The notes under the pieces: generated by a model | Database searches by the model: none | What the model was told of the DNA's origin: nothing | Seen by the model: only the letters and a program-made list of their open reading frames with translations | Part shown: positions 10,629 to 23,290 of the stretch, piece by piece | How the letters are laid out: every line of letters begins with the position of its first letter | Numbering within the stretch: the first letter of the stretch is position 1 | Position numbers and translations under genes: made by a program | DNA from: Pocillopora verrucosa | Taxonomy: Eukaryota; Cnidaria; Anthozoa; Scleractinia; Pocilloporidae | Direction: 5' to 3' | Assembly: GCF_036669915.1 (NCBI RefSeq) | Contig: NC_089313.1 | Span: forward strand, 12,542,292-12,606,291 | DNA length: 64,000 bases

Positions 10629-13600
10629 TTAAGACAGAAGTCTGTAAACGGCATTAATTCTCGCTGCTCCAACTCCAAATGGGCATTTGGATTTGTCAGC
10701 TGCACCCCAACGATCATATTTCACCTTGTATATATCTCCACTCCAACATTCCGCGTAAAACTGAATAGCGAAAACCTGAAAAGGGAAAAATTGTACAGAC
10801 CTTCACTTAAAGGAAAACATGTTTAACATAGCGAGGAGGTAGAAGCCGAAAAAAATGAACAGGGGGGGATGTTATTATTATTTTTTTAAGCATCTCATCA
10901 GGCCTTGAATCCGGTTAACGAATCGCACGCTTGCTACCGAACCAGCCTTTTACAATACGGAACACAGTTCGAAAAAATCAAATCAGCAGAAAAAAATAAT
11001 TAAATTGTTTACCGGTCTGGGCCGGTCCGTATGGAAAAAAATTGAATGTGCCTCAGACGGTATTCAATACCTCAGGTACTGTTTTTCTCGTACGGACCTC
11101 TAGCCAGCATAAATCACCTACAAATTCAAGGAAACCTAATTTACAGGTGGCTTTATTTGAAAACTTGAATTGGGCAATTAAGCCTTAGGCAGCAAAATGA
11201 ACATTCACAATTTAAAGAGGAGCTTGCCTGATAACCGTGTTGTTTAGTCAGTAAAGCACACTTCTGAATGGTTTTTTCCAAATGATACCAATCTATCTCG
11301 GGCCGCAAGTTTTTCAGCATTGTTGGAAAGACTCGATCCTTTGTGTTATCTTTAAAGCAGCCAACCTCTTCCACTGTAAAGTATGATAGATCACCCTTAA
11401 ATCTCCTCTTCTCTTAATCTGTCCACTGCATTTAATTTCATGAGAGAAGAACTTATTGATACATTAAAACCATCTCCCCAAGCGACGTTGTACCTTTCTA
11501 AACCTTTGTAAGTGTAACAACTTTCAAACAAATTCTAAAGTTAATGGAGATACTTGAACGCATCGTAATAGCTGTAAGAAAACAAGTACAGCTTGGAATG
11601 TGATCATGAGCACTTGTTAAAATTTACAAAAGCGTGCTAGAACTAATTCATAAACCACTGAGGTAAGGAGATTAAAGATAACTTGATCACGAGGTGCCAT
11701 TGAAACAAAATGAAAACTGCCAATCATTTAAGTTTCCTATGGGTATAACAGAACCTGTTAACAAGAAAATATGAAAACATAAACTAGTATGAAACTTACT
11801 GCATGGCCCCTCAGTCAAACGAATATCATCGAGTCCAATATCACCTCGAAAGCTATTTCCTCTGATGGCTTCGATGGCAACCTGGGAAATCATTCACAAC
11901 GGTGAAAGTGTTCCTTTTACACCCTTCTACTCCCAAGATCTCATTTGCAGTTCTCCTTACTGTCTGCCATACAATTCTTACAATGTTAAATCGGAGAATT
12001 TGATATTAGATAAAATAATCCCCTAAAAGATTTTTTCTCTATTCCCATCACTTTGTCTGCTTGATTTTCTATTGATATCGTAGGGAGAAATTCTCTGTTG
12101 GTTACTTATGGGTGTTAAAGGTGCGGTGAAACCGTGGAAGTGTTGACGAACTCTTTATTTAAAGAGCCTTGTAAGATCGCAAAATCGTCTTGATATTTGA
12201 CATGATTGAAAATATGCTGATTGGCAAAGCATTGTGGGTATAGCGATTACCTCGCTAGTGGCCGAGAAATACATTATCTTACCTTAAATTCCACTTTGCT
12301 TTCAAGTGTCAACTTAGCTTCTCTCCACTGATCTCCCTGGTCACCGGACTTGGACCAAGCAAGATTTGACGTACCGTCCTTGTCCAAGATGAGAACATTT
12401 AGGGTCCCGGTTGATGAGCCGTACATGTGGTACCAAAATGATAAGCACCGGCCTTGGGTCGCTGGGAATTGCTCACTGAGTAGCCTAGCCTGATCACCCT
12501 CCTGAGCAGGACTAGAAGCCTCGACGTAGAGATAGCTGCCTGGGGTGCGGTAAATATGACGTGTACACAACGCTATTCATATTTAACATAGATACTTACA
12601 TGGATAAGATATTCGTACCTGCGCCTGTCGTGTGGTCTGCGGAAGGCCCAGTGCTGCTACTGGGTGTTGCACCAGACCCTCGCTGCCACTTAAATCGGTC
12701 ACTGTTGTAAACTTGGACGTTGGACCAACGGCAGAATCCATCCTCCTCGAAGTCAAAGTCACAATCATTAGGGCCTGTTCAACAGGAAAGACAATTGCTC
12801 ACTTTTCACTGGATGCTTACTAGTTTTGCTTGTAAGACCTAGACTCTGTAAATAGCAAGTTTCCGTCCAAGGTCAGCCCCATTCCCTTGTGGTATGTAAA
12901 GTACAAGAAGAGTCTGGTACTGCTCACCTAAGCCGCACCTTCCTTTTATACAAGCTGCCTGTTGTTTATCATCTCCAGAGCAGAGTTTTCCGGAATTAGC
13001 CGGGGTCGGATCATCACATTGGCGAGATCTAACTTTAGTCCCATTTCCACAGGTCTTGCTGCAAGTACTCCATGCTGACCAGCGTCCCCAGTGACCATCT
13101 ATAGGGGCTGTAATGTGCATTAAATTGCATAATTTTTGAGATATTATGGTGACAATTGATCGTTATTTGCCAAAGGTGATTAAGGTGATTTCTTATGAAC
13201 AGAAGTTTATATAAGATTTTCTTTTCACTTGATCGTTCCTCCGTCCTCCGTTATAATATTTCGAAATTTGCAGTAAATAAGCAAAGATGACGTTGTCCGG
13301 GGAGTTACGAGGCTACGGTCTGTGCGACTTAAAAAAAAAAAGTAAGTGTTAATTCCATCGGTTCAAGGTACGAATAGAAGGAGCAGAAAGTACAGTTTTA
13401 AAAATTAAGTGTACTGTATTGATCAAAACGCAGGATTAAATTTTTGTTGTATAAGGCGCATGCCCAGTTAGATCAAAATCAAATTTTTCTTTTACATTTT
13501 ACAGCATCAGGAGGAGACAGGATGTGACCGAGTACAAGCAAAAAGACATGTCAAGGGGAGAGTGGGGCTATCTCTGCAAAAAAAACAGCCAGTTACCCAT

Positions 13601-16600
13601 CTTTAGTGGATCTTCCATAGCAGACTACCTCATTGTATAATACACATTTGTACACTGTGATACGCAGAACTGAAGGTGCAGAGAATAATATCAACACCCC
13701 TTGATTACCCGCTCACCTTTGCATTCCTGATCAGTGCAGGCTACCTCTTCTGTTTCCACTCCATATGACTGGCCTGGACAGTCTACATCCTTGTTTGCAG
13801 AAGCGCAGAATCGTTGACGAGTCTTTCTACATCTGGAACTGCAAGGTCCATATTCTGACCAACTACTCCATCCAGGCTTGCTTGAGCTTATACCACCTAA
13901 AATGAAAAAAGGATTTAGAAATATTACCCACCATTACTACTTCGTACGAACTACAAACATGTATCCAATGTGTTACAGTTGCTTTGCTGCTTCCTCTTGT
14001 GCTACTGCGATAGGGCTATGATGTCGTTTCTGTTGTTTATCAACCGGTGTGATCAGGAACCAATGTCTAAAATACATCGGTCATTTCTGTCGTTTTCCTG
14101 ACATTACGCTAACAAATTTTTTTTTCTCCTTTTCGTTTTCGTTTTCAAAGAAGATGCTATTTGTCATAATGGCCACATCAACGAGAATTAACATCTCGAA
14201 GTTGCTGAACGTCCCCAATGAACAAGCGAAAAAGAGAACGCAAGTAAAAGCTGGCCCCTAGGCAATGATCGAACGCTCCAGAGCATCAACATTTCTAATT
14301 GAAGGAACATACTGGAACTGTTGGTCTTTTTCAGGAGGCCCATGAGACAATACTACAAAACTTATCAATGATGAGCTGATGTCATCAAAAATTTAAAACT
14401 GATCACGAGACTTACTGCCGCATTCGTAAAGGGCGTTGATTTCCTGTATGTCTAACACCGTGAAGCCATTTCTCTGACCAAGAGATCTTGAAGGGTCCCT
14501 GATCGACCTTAGGGTAGGTTTTCCATTCTTGGAGAAGCCGTTAGTGCCGTAATGCATAATGCTGTCATAATCGTACGGTACCTGAAGAGTGTCAATCTTG
14601 CCGCGATCGTATTTGTTGAAGTTGTGTGCCTCGCCTGCAGTTAAATACAGATTTAAAGAGCAACGCTTCAGTCGTGTGTCTGAGGGTGTATCTGCAATTG
14701 TTACTGATTAGTGGAAAAAAAAAACTTGCACTTTCTTGTCAAAGAACTTGCTGAAAATACCAAGTGATTTGGGCCCGTCCTTACATAGCTTGAACACTCT
14801 CAAAAAACGAACCTTACGCAACGACAATGGTTTGAATTGAAGCCGGCTACAGGCTTTCGAGTCGAACACTCGAAGAGGAACTCCACATCTACGTGCACCC
14901 AGGTATCATTCTATTCAAAACCCCGACGGAACAAAAACTTATCTGTAACAAACGATTTTATTCACTTGAAGGAAAATAATTCAGATATAATTATTTAAAG
15001 CTCGGCTTTACGACAAAAGACAAAGGATTATATATTAATCAAAACTATAACGAATTCTCGAACGTGATTGGTTATCACCAGCCCGATTTGAGCACTAATA
15101 GGACCGCGTACGCGTCATCGCGTCATGCCTGTAAGTGGACAGTGTAATAGGACAGTTAAAGGACAGTTAACACGTCGTGCCTGTGTAAGTGGACAGGACG
15201 CCCATTTCGCCGATTTAACTGTTTTTTTGTGAAAACGTATAACCGATGTCTAGTTTCCTTCTCAAATTTTGTCATAGTTGTGATTAATTAATAACAGGAC
15301 TTCGTGTCGTCCAATTCTGTCTGTAATCATACTCGTGATTGACAAATCGGACTTCCGCTTCGCGGTCGTCCTATATTGTTAATCACTCGTATGATTACAG
15401 ACGGAATTGGACTCCACTCGGTCCTATTACCATTATATATTATTATAACGTACCTTCCACAATATTCTCCCATAGCACTTCGACATACTGATTTCTGTCT
15501 GGTCGCGACTGCTCGTGCCAAAAGCCAACTGCGTGCATTATTTCATGCATTATGGTCCCTTTGTGATTACAACCGCTGCCCAAGGAAACGTCTTGTCCAT
15601 AGTTGACTCTCCAATATTTTTTACCTACACTAGACCAGCATCTAAAAATAAAAAGAATATTTTCCTGCTGTTAATTTATTTTTATGAATTAGGTTTCAGG
15701 CAACATCGACAATTATTTTCTTAGCAAAAGAAGTTTACAGACACAGCTCTCTTACTGAGCTAGCCAAAGTCAATAGTTATCAAGTTGAGAATATCAGCTT
15801 GAAGTTAAAGATTTTTGATGGAATCGAATTTTGATGCGTCGACAGTCAACCTGACTACAGAAATATTCTTGCTGAAGTGTTTGAATGACCTTTTACGGGA
15901 AGTCACTGCTATGGTGAACTTTTTGATTTGATTAATGAATTTCTACTTGGTATAACTACTTGGAATAGCACTCTTGGGATAACGCCTCCATTCCTCTTGT
16001 GATCGGACAAGCTGCTTTGACATTGAAACACAACATAATACATCTATTCCCCAAGATGAGTGTTCCAAAGCAGTAAACATATCCCATAGCCCCTGCACAG
16101 TTTATCTTCAGAAGTTACTGTCAAATTTCGATTTTCTGTGAAGGTCGTTCTGATGGCAAACTAAAAATGCGTGGCTAAATCCCACTCTCGATTGACAAGG
16201 TCAAAACCTACTCCTAAAGTTTAGTTCTTCATTGCCCATTTTTATCAGCTTACCCATCTTTTTTTACGAAAAGCAGCCAGTTTGGCTCCTTGGTTCTCTC
16301 AACAAACTTTAAACAAGTGTGTTTGCGGAATTCATCCATAGCTTCGTGTACAGCAGTCTGATAATCAGCTGTAAAAGAGATATATAAAAAATGCTTTACT
16401 ATTCCTTCATCAGTAAAACCACAGAATTTCTACCATTTCGCCAGATGCAAGTAGAGAGGCGTGCTCTTTTTGCGTGTAAACCCTTTACACCCTTACATCA
16501 AACTGCATATTCTAGATACTGTTCTCCATTCATTTCCTGAGCTACCGACGAGGAGAATTTGTTTGATAATCAAGAGCTTCTTTAGTTGGTGATCACTTCC

Positions 16601-19600
16601 CTTATTCTCCTGACCTTAATGCTTGATTAAGGATGATACTGTAAGGAGAAATTAGATGCTAGACACGAGTGGCGGTCAAACTGTTAATGAGACTCCCTCC
16701 TACACTTTTACTTGTGGCCAAAAGGATAAAGCCAATACGTGTAGATTTCTGGTTAATGGTGAGCCAACTTTTCAATTGGATGTCGAAAGCGATCCAGGGC
16801 TACTTTCGTTTTAATTTACTTCGCTGTGTGATTGGTTTAGAAAGCTTGCACCATGCACTTTCTCGACCGATCAGATTCAAACTGAAACCAATCGCGACTA
16901 CTGCTACTTGATCACTCGCGTTTTCGCGCTTGAAGCAGATTTCGTGTTTGTCCGGTTGCTGGTGACCATTCCTTTAATCTGGTTGGGCTTCAGTCATAAC
17001 CTTAATCGCAGTGCGCTCTATTCCTCTAAACTTTCTCGAGGCAGGTATTCATTTGACTTTTGTCAAGGTTCCATGTACTTTGTCCACTAACGGTCCGTGC
17101 TGTTGTGAGAATCATACCTTTAAACATGCTGCTGATTTCCTCTTACCTGGAAGACTCGAATCAAACTTATAAGGAACAACTTTGTCTTGCCATAGAACCA
17201 TCCTATTGCGATTAGCATTCCTTTTCTGTCGACTTGGCGCCAGTTCCCCATCAACGTCACCCTCTTCTCGCGTGTCCACAAACCTCAGATCAAACGGGGA
17301 TAACTTGATATCACCCTCAAACAGAGAATTAGCGACCACTGAAATTTTGGACATAAAAATGAGAAGATGATGAAATAAAAAATGTTCGATTACGTTTAAA
17401 CTATTAAAATTACATACCAATGCTCGAGACGAAAAACTTTCCACAAAATTCAAATCTTATCGATACAAAAGTAAAATAATGATTTTAATTAAGCTTAAAA
17501 CGGCAGTTTTTCACTGTCTTATATCTTAGTTGTCAGTCACATTTTTAAAGATGCAAAATTGCTTTCAGCAACAATTTTTCAGTTTTTGTATCTCTTTGCT
17601 GAAACGTTCGAGTGTCGAAAGTGATTCGAAATCACTCTGATTTTGCTTTACTTCGCTCTGTGATTGATCTAGAAAATTTGTGCCTCTTTCTCATCCAACA
17701 AGATGCAAAACTAAAACTAGTCACGACTTGGTCGCCCGCGTTTTCCCGCACTTAAGGTAGTTTGGTTGAATTTACTTTGAGATCTCATTGGCTCTTAAAG
17801 GTATTAAAGGTATTTGCCTTTCTCCTTATTGGCTGTCATGATAACTTTGGTTTTTGGTTTTGCGACACTCAATAAAAAGGCAATCTATTGTGCTACGTTG
17901 TAACCTTTATTGGCTCTGTCCAGATGACTTGTTATTCCCTCCTCTTCATTGTTTCCTTTTACTGAAAAGATGAAAGAGTTTTTATAGTGGTGGATTGGCC
18001 TCTTTTTCTCTACTCCAGTTGATCTTTCTCTGCCAGCCTTGACGACGCTCTGATACTGAGTTTTATTTACTTTTATAAAATAATCCAAATAGTACGCGCG
18101 CTCTGATTGGCCATAAAGCCATTTTACATGAGCGTATGTAAACACGGTTTTCGTTCCTATTTCATTAGTTATTTTATAAAAGAAATGTAAAATGGTTTCC
18201 GTGTTTACATAGCCTGATGTAAGCACTTGGGAGGTTGGGAGAACACTCGATAAGCTGGAAACCACTCCGCTTCGCGTCGTGGTTCCTTACGCTTTTCTCG
18301 TGTTCTCCCAACCTCTCGCGTGTTTATATGAGGCTATGTAAACACGGAAACCATTTTACATTTCTTCAATAAAGTATGGAACACAGAACTAATTTCTTGC
18401 CGCTCTAAGGCAACATTAATCAATGTGCACTTTGTTATGTGTGTTGCACAATTAGTTAACGCAAAAAACTGAGACGAAAACGAAACAGTTTCACTTACAC
18501 AACGCTTGAATTTTATGGAGATAGATAAACAAAACATTTTGACTCTTCAAGTTTAGGGAAGTAATAGGTCGGCGACGCGTGCGTGTTTCGCGCGTGCAAT
18601 GCGTGGGAATTACTCGAGTTGTCATTGCACGCGCGAGCAGCGCTATTTCTTCTGTGCTATTAGAGACTTAATGCGGCTCCGGAAGGTTTGAGAATGGCCT
18701 CGATAGACGTGTCTTCACGTGAGTAATCACTAAAGAAAGTTGATTTAGAAATTAAGGAGATATTGCCTTGAGGCTGAAGAAAACACAATCGGTCTTTTCC
18801 GTGTTGTAATCACAGCTGAATGCATACACAGATTATCAGTGATTTATGTCAGGTCAGGAGCTCATTGCCATTAATGGGCTCCTGGTCAGGTTAAACAGGC
18901 CTTGCGATGAACTCGATGTTAAATCAGTTCCTTCACCGTTTGCTGTTGTTCTCTTTACAGTACTCCCTGTCAAAATTGTTTGTCTTGAAAAAGTCAATAA
19001 ACTCCCTGAATGTCACTTCTGGAGATATTACCGACAATGGCTTAAAGACTTGTTATCAGCTTGACCTTTGAAATTTTCTTTTTCCTTTCTTGATTTTGTT
19101 TTATTTATTTATTTCTTCTTATAATTATTTTTAGGACGCTCTCTTGTCGAAGATGTCAAGACCTTGTCAAAAATGCCAACCAGGCACTGAGAAAGGTAAT
19201 GAACATTTACAAGAGAAAATAAACTGCAGTTTATATTCTCTTGACATTTGACTATTATTACACTTTTATTTTAGACGATAAACTTTGCTAGATAGGTTCC
19301 CACTCATGTACTTTTCAGAGTCGAATTTAATTATTTCACATAAATGAATCCAGAAGATGACTAAAGGAAATGTGTAGCTGTTGTTTGATTATCCAGAAAA
19401 TGTGTCAAAAGTTTGGAGAATAGTCTGAATCCAAAGGAGACTAGCGGAAAGTGAAAAATTTTCTTTCAGCTGATTAATTAATTTTCGTGTGGTAACTGAA
19501 ATAGAAATGACTCCCTAAATGTAATTTTGATATGAGTTAAAATTAGCAACCCTCGTCAAATTTGACCTCTAGAGAAAAATTTATAGGAAAACTCACCTGA

Positions 19601-19684
19601 TTGCAGCGCAGCAGGAAGAGCTAAGCTTCTGTACATGATGGAAGACAAAACTATATAAATAAAAGAAACACCTCCAGCGGCCAT
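10629..19684 (-). CDS. Secreted astacin metalloprotease with two TSP1, MAM and a C-terminal Cys domain (paralogue 1)
   Basis: Twelve exons joined 19684-19597, 17338-17147, 16368-16254, 15641-15454, 14634-14416, 13896-13717, 13107-12928, 12774-12619, 12539-12283, 11881-11800, 11373-11228, 10775-10629. Coding length is 1950 nt (649 aa) with all phases consistent. Signal peptide about 1-25. The propeptide carries the FEGD aspartate-switch motif (36-39) and a furin-like RQKR (66-69). The astacin domain has [12 protein letters not shown] (His164, Glu165, His168, His174) and the Met-turn SIMHY (Met221, Tyr223). Two thrombospondin type 1 repeats (about 268-387; [10 protein letters not shown] and [10 protein letters not shown]), a MAM domain (about 388-552) and a C-terminal four-Cys module (CFKD ... 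ECWSG) follow. Probably a secreted zymogen cutting matrix or pro-proteins. Related to meprin and cnidarian astacins; substrate unknown. One intron uses a GC donor. Confidence 0.95.
11226..11227 (-). other. GC splice donor of the last astacin-1 intron
   Basis: The exon ends GGTTATCAG and the intron begins GCAAGC. Only this junction keeps phase 0 and rebuilds the conserved HGYQ to VFAIQFY join. The paralogue at the same position uses GTAAGT. Nearby GT dinucleotides would break the frame. Confidence 0.8.
11915..12120. repeat. Dispersed repeat family B, copy in astacin-1 intron
   Basis: ACTCCCAAGATCTCATTTGC, then TTCTCCTTACTGTCTGCC and GGGAGAAATTCTC, closely matching the copy at 45.77-45.95 kb in the paralogous gene. 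Non-coding, about 200 bp. Confidence 0.75.
15300..15425. repeat. Fold-back element (inverted repeat) type 1
   Basis: The left arm GTCCAATTCTGTCTGTAATC (15309 on) is the inverted complement of GATTACAGACGGAATTGGAC (15392 on), around a centre of CGGACTTCCGCTTCGCGGTC. It lies just 3' of the astacin zinc-motif exon, inside the intron. A second copy of the family is at 54.42-54.50 kb. Confidence 0.8.
16475..16660. repeat. Dispersed repeat family B, copy in astacin-1 intron
   Basis: CAAGAGCTTCTTTAGTTGG, TTATTCTCCTGACCTTAATG and GATACTGTAAGGAGAAATTA match the 50.24-50.44 kb copy and, inverted, the 28.5 kb copy. Confidence 0.7.
16790..17060. repeat. Dispersed repeat family A, copy 1
   Basis: Shares TACTTCGCTGTGTGATTGGT, a CCAATCGCGAC core and CTCGCGTTTTCGCGCTTGAA with copies at 17.6 and 24.3 kb and, inverted, at 23.0 and 44.4 kb. 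Intronic, non-coding; short open frames here are artefacts. Confidence 0.7.
17630..17890. repeat. Dispersed repeat family A, copy 2
   Basis: TTTACTTCGCTCTGTGATTG, then GTCACGACTTGGTCGCCCGC, CGTTTTCCCGCACTTAAGGT and TTGCGACACTCAATAAAAAG, in the same order as the 24.3 kb copy. Lies in the first intron of astacin 1. Confidence 0.8.
18181..18366. repeat. Fold-back element type 2
   Basis: Left end AGAAATGTAAAATGGTTTCC and right end GGAAACCATTTTACATTTCT are exact inverted complements. The inner arms also pair (GAGGTTGGGAGAACAC against GTGTTCTCCCAACCTC), leaving a small asymmetric centre. About 185 bp, inside an astacin-1 intron. A nearby piece at 18115-18155 (CCATTTTACATGAGCGTATG) looks like part of the same or a nested copy. 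Confidence 0.85.
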
Positions 19685-22302
19685 TTTTTTCGGTTGTACC
19701 AAATCCAGAGCTTGTTCAATCTTGTCGTGAATGCAGTGAAGTTATTACAAACACGTTCTCTTTAATCGGCCGAGCGTCAGAAAGGATGATCACTCTTTAT
19801 TTCCTTGGCCTTTTATTGCCTCCAAGAGTAGAAGTCCTCATATGCCATTTTCCCAAGATAATAACAGTAATTCCTTAGCAACGTGAGCAGAGATTTACAA
19901 AGCTCTATAGAAAAGGTGACATTTTTCTCTTACACTCGCCATAATCCGGCTATGATTGGACAGAGCATACTTAAGACAATTATCCTACGTTACAAGATGA
20001 TTTTAGCCAAGGAAATCGAACGAAGCGAGCGGAATACTAGGATGACACTGGCATATCAATTTCACTTGTTTAACCAAGACGTCGTGCACGGTTGACTGAA
20101 GAACTAAGGGATTATTCAGTATGGCGATTGAAAGATGAATCTGTCTATTGTGCAAATCTATGAGAAAAGCTTGTTTAGACAGGCGTCCTCTTTTCAGTCA
20201 GCACTTACTTCGCACGTTTTATTAAACCAAGAAAAAATGTCCGTATCTAATAATGAATCTGACTTGCAATTTCCTCTGCAATACCACTTACTTGAGTTAC
20301 AATTGGTTGTGAAATTTATAAGTAGCTGACCACTTTCCGTTGTATTTTGCGGGAAGTTTGTACACATTTCCGACTTTTTTTTAGCGCTATTGAAACAGCA
20401 AAAATGGCTTAATGGAATACGCCGCGATAACGGAAAACACAAATATTAAAAAATGATATTATCTTTAAGTGTTAAATCTCTGGTAATTAAATAAATATAA
20501 AGAAGCGTATCTTAGCAACGTTGTAATAGAAAGAACATGCGGTAAAACATTATAAAATGAAGAATTCATGCGAATTCTAGTGCGTAGGATCACTATTTTC
20601 TCCTTAGAAAAAGATCACATGGTCTTCCATGCTAAATTCAAACCCCTACTGTTCGATAAATTCCCTCGTATTAAAAGTGTACTCTCTATCCCAAAGTTGA
20701 TGGAGGTCTATTTAATCAGATCAAAGGCAAACTACCAAGCAAGATGTTCACTGTATGGCCACAGCTGAGACAAGCTATTGACCACCCCTGACCTCTGTAG
20801 ACTTAACCTCTGAACAATTTCGAAATAACTGCTTCAAAATTGTGTATGTGTAAGAGATTTTTTTAAAGCAATCACATTCATCCTGTTATGTTAAATTTGC
20901 ATAAAATTGTCTAATTTATCTCAAAATAAACATCAATTTCATTACTTATTTCCTTTATTTGAACAAAGAAGTCAATAACGAGGTAATGTAAGCTTAAACT
21001 TGGTGAGAGTCTTTTCTCAAAGATTTCCTTTGACGCAAGAGGAAGATAGCGGTGTAAAGAAAATAGAGAGGGGAATGGTGTCAACAATCAAGTTCCGCCC
21101 AATCCCCACTCGTATGAAGACTTCGCATTTCTGTTCGTGTTAAAAGAGTCTGTCTAAGACCACATGTTGATAAAAGTACAGCATAGTAGGTTTGATAGTA
21201 GGATTGAAATAGTCGTCTTTAGCTTTAAAACAGAGTAAATTCAGTTTTTCTATTATTTCATACCCGGAATTTCAAATAAGTTACGTCAAAGTTTGTGTAT
21301 CTTGAAAAATTTAACCTATATTTTTCAAGTTTGTTTGCAATCCGTTCCAATCTTCCCCATCCAATCTTCCCCATCCTGTATCATCTGAGTTCTGACAATG
21401 GGCTAACGATAGAAAAACGTCAGCTTTAAAAACTCTTTACTTTTACAAATTTACATTATCAACTCAGCTGATAAAATTAAATTATCTGTGTTCTCTGCTG
21501 ATTTAATACCGCCTGTTTTGTGCTTTTGTGCCTTTCTATTTCACAGCAATAACATATGGCGTGAAATAGCTCCTTCGATAATACCTCTGTTGGTCAGTTG
21601 TGCTACTCACGCTACGTTTATAGGGAAAAGCCCTCGTTAGATTTACTTAATCGCAAGCGAGGAAAACTTTAGGTAGATGCAATCGAGTGGCGACGTACTA
21701 GTTAACCTCTTCGCAAAACATGCAACAAACAGTTTCCTTTCGTGGTACGACTCACTCCGTTTCGCTTTTTCGCTCTTTGGGAACACACTTTCCGAGATAT
21801 CTTTAACTTTTACGGTCTACGTTACAATGATTTATCGCCCGGAAAGTCTACAAGCATGTATGGAGTCGTACTCGAGAACCAGTCTTCCTCCGGTTTGGAG
21901 TCTAAACATACAGGGCGTATACGTGGCAACACGAACTAACAACACCATATTATGTTCGTACTAACTCGCCGCAGTTCCAGATTTGGTGGTTATGAATGCG
22001 CAGCAGCACTGCAGAGCATAGACACTCTGCGCACATCTTTCTTGTGCTCGTTCGTAAATATCAAAAGAAGAGATGTGTCGCAAACGATGGGGAATGAGTT
22101 AGATGTTCACAGGTCTACTTGCACCAAGTCAGAGCGCTAGAAACAGCCATTTTTTGCTGAAAAAAAAAGCACGAAATCTTTCCAGTGAAGTTGTAAATAG
22201 CTTTTAATGCATAATAAAAATAGCGGTCATTTGACACAAAGATTTGACAAAAAAGGAAAAGAGGAAAGAATAAGAGGAAAGCAGATATATAGAGAAAAGT
22301 AT

Positions 22303-22945
22303 AGGAATGTTTATACCTAGTAAAGGTAATATTACAGTAGTAATGTTATAGAGTAATCTAAAATTTCAAGCAAGATCGATGCCAGACGATTCAGAGAAGA
22401 TATATATTGGCTGATATACAGAAAAGAAAAAAAAAACTATGAATGTTTACGCCCAGTAAAGGTACAATTAAAGTAGTAATGTTATAGAGTAATCCAAAAT
22501 TTCAACCAAGATCGATGCCAGATGATTCAGAGAAGATATATATTGGCAGATATACAGAAAAGAAAAAAAGGCTATGAATGTTTACGCCTAGTAAAGGTAC
22601 AATTAAAGTAGTAATGTTATAGAGTAATCCAAAATTTCAACCAAGATCGATGCCAGACGATTCAGAGAAGATATATATTGGCAGATATACAGAAAAGAAA
22701 AAAGGCTATGAATGTTTACGCTTTGTAAAGGTACAATTAAAGTAGTAATGTTATAGAGTAATTCAAAATTTCACGCACGATCGATGCCAGATGATTCAGA
22801 AAAGATATATATTGGCTGATATACAGAAAAGAAAAAAGTACATGAATGTTTACGCTTTGTAAAGGTACAATACAAGACACAATTAAAGAAGTAATGTTAT
22901 AGAGCAATCCAAAATAAAAGCACGATCGATGCCAGACGATTCATA
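22303..22945. repeat. Minisatellite, about 135-bp unit, nearly five copies
   Basis: Each unit contains GAATGTTTACGCC, TAAAGGTACAATTAAAGTAG, TAATGTTATAGAGTAATCC, GATCGATGCCAGACGATTC and AGAAGATATATATTGG. Units start near 22303, 22440, 22576, 22709 and 22843; the last is diverged and truncated. Not a CRISPR array: units are contiguous, long and lack unique spacers. Confidence 0.92.
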
Positions 22946-22989
22946 AACAGCCATAAGAACTTTCAACTAGTGGAGAATGGGGATAAAGA

Positions 22990-23290
22990 TAAATAACCAA
23001 CGTGTTACTGTGTGAAAAAGCCAAAATCAAAGTTATCACATCTACCAATCAGAACGAAGGTTAATGTCATCATTAACAAATGAGAACTCAAAGTAAAATA
23101 AGCAACCCGCTTCAAACGCGGGAAAACGCGAGTTACACAGTTGGTGTTGGTTTACGTTTTTCATCTGATTGGTTGAGATGGTGGCGTGAGATTTCTGAAC
23201 CAATCAAAGAGCGAAGTAACGCAAGACCAAAGCAATATAGGATTATTTTCGATACTCAATTAAAAACCGCTCTATCGAAGACAGAGGGGA
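22990..23290. repeat. Dispersed repeat family A, copy 3 (inverted)
   Basis: Inverted relative to copies 1, 2 and 4: AAGCCAAAATCAAAGTTATC, CGCGGGAAAACGCGAGTTAC, CATCTGATTGGTTGAGATGG and ACCAATCAAAGAGCGAAGTA. The 94-residue frame inside is not a gene. Confidence 0.75.

Noticed and set aside
21677..22140. Overlapping 95-, 65- and 62-residue plus-strand frames
   Set aside because: Several overlapping frames of similar length, no domain and no splice sites; probably chance in a less AT-rich patch.
22303..22945. Possible CRISPR array
   Set aside because: Units are 135 bp, contiguous and without unique spacers, in a eukaryotic genome.
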